A stretch of DNA of 64,000 bases from NCBI RefSeq assembly GCF_000826545.1, contig NZ_CDME01000015.1, forward strand, positions 636,207-700,206. The letters run 5' to 3'. This stretch comes from Kibdelosporangium sp. MJ126-NF4. GTDB lineage: Bacteria; Actinomycetota; Actinomycetes; Mycobacteriales; Pseudonocardiaceae. Position numbers and translations under genes: made by a program. The notes under the pieces are model-generated. The model was not told the origin of the DNA and did not search any database. It worked only from the letters and a program-made list of their open reading frames with translations. Shown piece after piece: positions 60,869 to 64,000 of the stretch; position 1 is the stretch's first letter; the number at the start of each line of letters is the position of its first letter.

Positions 60869-61843
60869 ATGGCCACACCCACGACAGCGAGGTCGGGCGC
60901 AGGGCTACCGCCCGAACTCGCCGACGCGACACGTGACGAGACGTCCCTGCGCAGATTCCTGCACGGGCTGCCCGGTGTCGACCAGGTCGGCGTCGAGCAG
61001 CGCGCGGCGGGCCTCGCCACCCGCAGCATCAAGAAGGCCTCGAAACTGCAGGCCATCGACATGGCCATCGCGATGGTCGACCTGACCACGCTGGAAGGCG
61101 CGGACACACCGGGCAAAGTGCGGTCGCTGTGTGCGAAGGCCCGTCGCCCCGACCCCGAGCGGCCGGACGTCCCCCAGGTCGCCGCGGTGTGCGTCTACTC
61201 CGACCTGGTCGCGACCGCGGTCGCGGCGCTGGACGGCGCGCCGATCGGAGTGGCGAGTGTGGCCACCGCCTTCCCTGCCGGACGCGTCGCACGGGAGATC
61301 AAACTGGCCGACGTGAAGGAAGCCGTCGACGCCGGTGCGTCCGAAGTGGACATGGTGATCGACAGGGGCGCGTTCCTGTCCGGTCGCTACGGCCAGGTGT
61401 TCGACGAGATCAAGGCCGTCAAGGCCGCCTGCGGCGACACGCACCTGAAGGTCATCCTGGAGACGGGCGAACTGGTCACGTACGGCAACGTCCGCCGCGC
61501 GTCCTGGCTGGCGCTGCTCGCGGGTGGCGACTTCATCAAAACGTCGACCGGCAAGGTCTCCCCGGCAGCGACGCTCCCGGTCACCCACGTGATGCTGCAG
61601 GCCGTGCACGACTGGCACAACACCACCGGTGAACTGCGTGGCGTCAAGCCCGCCGGTGGCATCAGGGACACGAAGACGGCGATCCGGTACCTGGTCGCGG
61701 TGCGCGAGGTCGCCGGGCCGCAGTGGCTCGACCCGACGCTGTTCCGGTTCGGCGCGTCCAGTCTGCTCAACGACCTGCTGATGCAGCGAAGGACCCAACT
61801 CGAAGGCCACTACAGCGGCCCGGACTATGTGACGGTGGACTGA
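60869..61843 (+). CDS. deoC: Deoxyribose-phosphate aldolase
   Basis: The 324-residue enzyme has the class I aldolase core: AVCVYSDLVATAVAALDG, SVATAFPAGRVAREIKLAD, VDMVIDRGAFLSGRYGQVF, LKVILETGELVTYGNVRRAS, then FIKTSTGKVSPAATLPVTHV containing the Schiff-base Lys, and VKPAGGIRDTKTAIRYL. It splits deoxyribose 5-phosphate to acetaldehyde and glyceraldehyde 3-phosphate. TAGACT ends 7 nt before ATG 60869. The two aldehyde dehydrogenases that follow could oxidise the acetaldehyde. Confidence 0.95.
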   Translation: MATPTTARSGAGLPPELADATRDETSLRRFLHGLPGVDQVGVEQRAAGLATRSIKKASKLQAIDMAIAMVDLTTLEGADTPGKVRSLCAKARRPDPERPDVPQVAAVCVYSDLVATAVAALDGAPIGVASVATAFPAGRVAREIKLADVKEAVDAGASEVDMVIDRGAFLSGRYGQVFDEIKAVKAACGDTHLKVILETGELVTYGNVRRASWLALLAGGDFIKTSTGKVSPAATLPVTHVMLQAVHDWHNTTGELRGVKPAGGIRDTKTAIRYLVAVREVAGPQWLDPTLFRFGASSLLNDLLMQRRTQLEGHYSGPDYVTVD

Positions 61844-61846
61844 CAA

Positions 61847-63280
61847 ATGACGACTTGGGACTACGCACCCGCCCCGGAGTCACGGGACATCGCCAACCTC
61901 AAGCCCAGCTACCGGATGTTCGTCGACGGCAAGTTCGTCGAGGGCTCCGGCGAGCCGCTGAAGTCGATCAACCCGGCGACCGAGGAGGTCCTCGCCGAGG
62001 TCTCCACCGCGTCACCGTCCGATGTGGACACAGCGGTCAAGGCGGCCCGCCGGGCGTACGACAAGGTGTGGGGCCGGATGCCCGGCGCCGAGCGGGCCAA
62101 GTACATCTACCGGATCGCCCGGATGATCGCCGAGCGCGGCCGTGAGCTCGCTGTCCTGGAGAGCCTGGACAACGGCAAACCGATCAGGGAGTCGCGCGAC
62201 ACCGACATCCCGACCGCGTCCGCGCACTTCTTCTACCACGCGGGCTGGGCGGACAAGCTGGAGTACGCGGGCTACGGCCCGTCGCCGCAGCCGCTCGGCG
62301 TCGCGGGCCAGGTGATCCCCTGGAACTTCCCGCTGCTGATGGCCGCGTGGAAAATCGCGCCCGCTTTGGCGTGCGGCAACACTGTTGTGCTCAAACCGGC
62401 CGAGACGACGCCGCTGACCGCGCTGGTGCTCGCGGAGATCATCCAGCAGGCCGACCTGCCACCGGGTGTCGTGAACATCATCCCCGGCGCGGGCGGGATC
62501 GGCGCCGAGCTCGTCAACCACCCGCAGGTCAACAAGGTCGCGTTCACCGGGTCGACCGAGGTCGGCAAACTGATCCAGGGCTCGCTCGCCGGGACAGGCA
62601 AGAAGCTCACGCTGGAGCTCGGCGGCAAGGCCGCGAACATCGTGTTCGACGACGCGCCTCTCGACCAGGCCGTCGAGGGCATCGTCAACGGGATCTTCTT
62701 CAACCAGGGACACGTCTGCTGCGCCGGATCGCGTCTGCTGGTCCAGGAGTCCATCGCGGACGAACTGCTGGCGAAGCTGCACACGCGCGTGGCGACACTG
62801 CGAGTCGGCGACCCGCTCGACAAGAACACCGATGTCGGCGCCATCAACTCCGGCGAACAGCTGGCCAAGATCCGCGAGCTCACCCAGGCGGGCGACGACG
62901 AGGGCGCCGAACGCTGGACCAGCCCGTGTCCGCTGCCGGACAAAGGTTTCTTCTTCGCCCCGACGGTGTTCTCGAACGTCAGCCAGGCGATGCGGATCGC
63001 CCGCGAGGAGATCTTCGGCCCGGTGCTGTCGGTGCTGACGTTCCGCACCCCGGAGGAGGCCGTCGCCAAGGCGAACAACACGCCGTACGGCCTGTCCGCG
63101 GGGATCTGGACCGAGAAGGGCTCCCGGATCCTGCACATGGCCAACAAGATGCGGGCCGGTGTGGTCTGGGCCAACACGTTCAACCGCTTCGATCCCACCG
63201 CGCCGTTCGGTGGCTACCAGGAGTCGGGCTTCGGCCGCGAGGGCGGACGGGCCGGACTGGAGGCGTACCTCGATGTCTGA
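61847..63280 (+). CDS. Aldehyde dehydrogenase
   Basis: The 477-residue protein has PWNFPLLMAAWKIAPALACG (NAD-binding turn), LELGGKAANIVFDDAPLDQA (catalytic Glu), NQGHVCCAGSRLLVQESIAD (catalytic Cys) and the C-terminal PFGGYQESGFGREGG. It starts 3 nt after deoC and overlaps the next aldehyde dehydrogenase by 8 nt, so three genes form an operon. A role in handling aldehydes from deoxynucleoside breakdown is inferred. Confidence 0.95.
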   Translation: MTTWDYAPAPESRDIANLKPSYRMFVDGKFVEGSGEPLKSINPATEEVLAEVSTASPSDVDTAVKAARRAYDKVWGRMPGAERAKYIYRIARMIAERGRELAVLESLDNGKPIRESRDTDIPTASAHFFYHAGWADKLEYAGYGPSPQPLGVAGQVIPWNFPLLMAAWKIAPALACGNTVVLKPAETTPLTALVLAEIIQQADLPPGVVNIIPGAGGIGAELVNHPQVNKVAFTGSTEVGKLIQGSLAGTGKKLTLELGGKAANIVFDDAPLDQAVEGIVNGIFFNQGHVCCAGSRLLVQESIADELLAKLHTRVATLRVGDPLDKNTDVGAINSGEQLAKIRELTQAGDDEGAERWTSPCPLPDKGFFFAPTVFSNVSQAMRIAREEIFGPVLSVLTFRTPEEAVAKANNTPYGLSAGIWTEKGSRILHMANKMRAGVVWANTFNRFDPTAPFGGYQESGFGREGGRAGLEAYLDV

Positions 63281-64000
63281 GAACCGTTTTGCCCGCGGCG
63301 GAGCCGACAATCGGGTAGCAGTCGCCAAGACCTTCAAGCTTTTCATCGGCGGGGCGTTCCCCCGGTCGGAGTCGGGCCGTTCGTACGCGGTGAACGACAG
63401 CAAGGGAAAGTTCCTGGCCAACGCGGCGCAGGCGTCCCGCAAGGACGCCCGTGAGGCGGTCGCCGCGGCGCGCAAGGCGTTCGGCAAATGGTCGGGCGCC
63501 ACTGCGTACAACCGCGGCCAGGTGCTCTACCGGGTCGCCGAGCTGATGGAAGGCCGCCGCGAGCAGTTCGTCAGCGAGGTCGCGGCCAGCGAAGGAGTCC
63601 CGGCCAAACGCGCGCAGTCCGTTGTGGACGCTGCGATCGACCGCTGGGTCTGGTACGCGGGCTGGACGGACAAGATCGCGACCGTGCTCGGCGCGGCCAA
63701 TCCCGTTGCCGGGCCGTACTTCTCCTTCACGGTCCCCGAGCCGACCGGTGTCGTCGCGGTGTTCGCCCCGCAGGAGTCGTCGCTGCTCGGGCTGGTCAGC
63801 GTGGTCGCGCCGGTGATCGCGTCCGGCAACACGGCCGTCGTCGTGACGAGCAAGGACCGTCCGCTGCCGTCGATCACGCTGTCCGAGGTGCTCGCGACCT
63901 CGGACGTGCCCGGCGGTGTCGTCAACATCCTGACCGGCAGCGCGGTCGAACTGGCGCCGTGGCTGGCCTCACACGCCGACGTCAACGCGCTCGACCTGAC
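63273..64000 (+). CDS. Aldehyde dehydrogenase-family protein (3' end beyond the window)
   Basis: The first 242 residues are present. The sequence fits the ALDH fold (FKLFIGGAFPRSESGRSYAV, VVAVFAPQESSLLGLVSVVA, GGVVNILTGSAVELAPWLAS), but the NAD-binding PWNFP is replaced by APQESSL, as in a divergent ALDH-like group found as a partner of a standard ALDH. The active-site part lies beyond the edge. It overlaps the upstream gene by 8 nt. Confidence 0.85.
   Translation, partial: MSENRFARGGADNRVAVAKTFKLFIGGAFPRSESGRSYAVNDSKGKFLANAAQASRKDAREAVAAARKAFGKWSGATAYNRGQVLYRVAELMEGRREQFVSEVAASEGVPAKRAQSVVDAAIDRWVWYAGWTDKIATVLGAANPVAGPYFSFTVPEPTGVVAVFAPQESSLLGLVSVVAPVIASGNTAVVVTSKDRPLPSITLSEVLATSDVPGGVVNILTGSAVELAPWLASHADVNALDL

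Overview
The window is GC-rich DNA with G/C-ending codons, dense genes on both strands and many GTG starts. An EspG-family protein, class F-type sortases, DUF1707 proteins, a fused biotin carboxylase/BCCP subunit, B12-dependent methylmalonyl-CoA mutase with MeaB, and many XRE/MerR/TetR regulators point to an actinobacterium, most likely a pseudonocardial one (Amycolatopsis/Lentzea/Kibdelosporangium type). That placement is inference; no rRNA or other marker is present. I saw no tRNA, rRNA, CRISPR array or prophage.

Layout. 1-6400: the 3'-truncated end of an XRE regulator, a chimeric/truncated XRE-NB-ARC regulator, a DHA2-type MFS exporter, a Maf pyrophosphatase, a DctA-like symporter and a secreted protein. 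6493-9293: acyl-CoA carboxylase alpha chain and two DUF1707 membrane proteins. 9287-13114: a two-ATPase, one-permease FtsX-like ABC exporter. 13327-19639: a GNAT enzyme, an EspG-like protein, the glycerol regulon (glpD divergent from glpF-glpK) and a NUDIX hydrolase. 19722-20660: an orphan SLATT/DUF4231 membrane protein. 20661-26032: two sortases, each next to C-terminally anchored surface proteins, with a SixA-like phosphatase and an LLM flavoenzyme between them. 26124-29253: LpdA and a TetR-metallo-beta-lactamase-fold operon. 29254-30930: a gene-poor region with an A+C-rich stretch, degenerate tandem repeats, a long inverted repeat and an IS3 remnant. 31-33 kb: a gamma-glutamylcyclotransferase-like protein, an AbiEi-like protein and an M20 amidohydrolase. 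33414-38666: mutA-mutB-meaB and a small membrane protein. 38748-45575: Ser/Thr kinase, MerR plus two membrane proteins (one ABA4-like), nucleoside phosphorylase, phosphosugar mutase and a flavodoxin-like protein. 45572-50272: an RpiR regulator divergent from a polar amino-acid-type ABC importer with an FAD amine oxidase. 50280-52476: HD phosphohydrolase, XRE-TPR regulator and a divergent Cys-rich protein. 52559-56701: large secreted subtilase and a VanY-like peptidase. 56708-58707: MerR-aldo/keto reductase and a Doc-like toxin/antitoxin pair. 58824-64000: TetR, upp, DUF1707, deoC and two aldehyde dehydrogenases (the second cut by the edge).

How it works together. Several blocks are catabolic: glycerol uptake, phosphorylation and oxidation (glpF-glpK-glpD); propionyl/methylmalonyl-CoA metabolism (carboxylase alpha chain, mutA-mutB-meaB); nucleoside and deoxyribose salvage (PNP, phosphosugar mutase, upp, deoC plus aldehyde dehydrogenases); and RpiR-controlled uptake and oxidation of an amino acid or amine. 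The most distinctive content is the duplicated sortase/substrate module with non-LPXTG tails, a recurrent leaderless-promoter signature (a TANNNT hexamer 6-8 nt before the start codon at more than a dozen genes), and a repeat-rich scar beside a decayed IS3 element.
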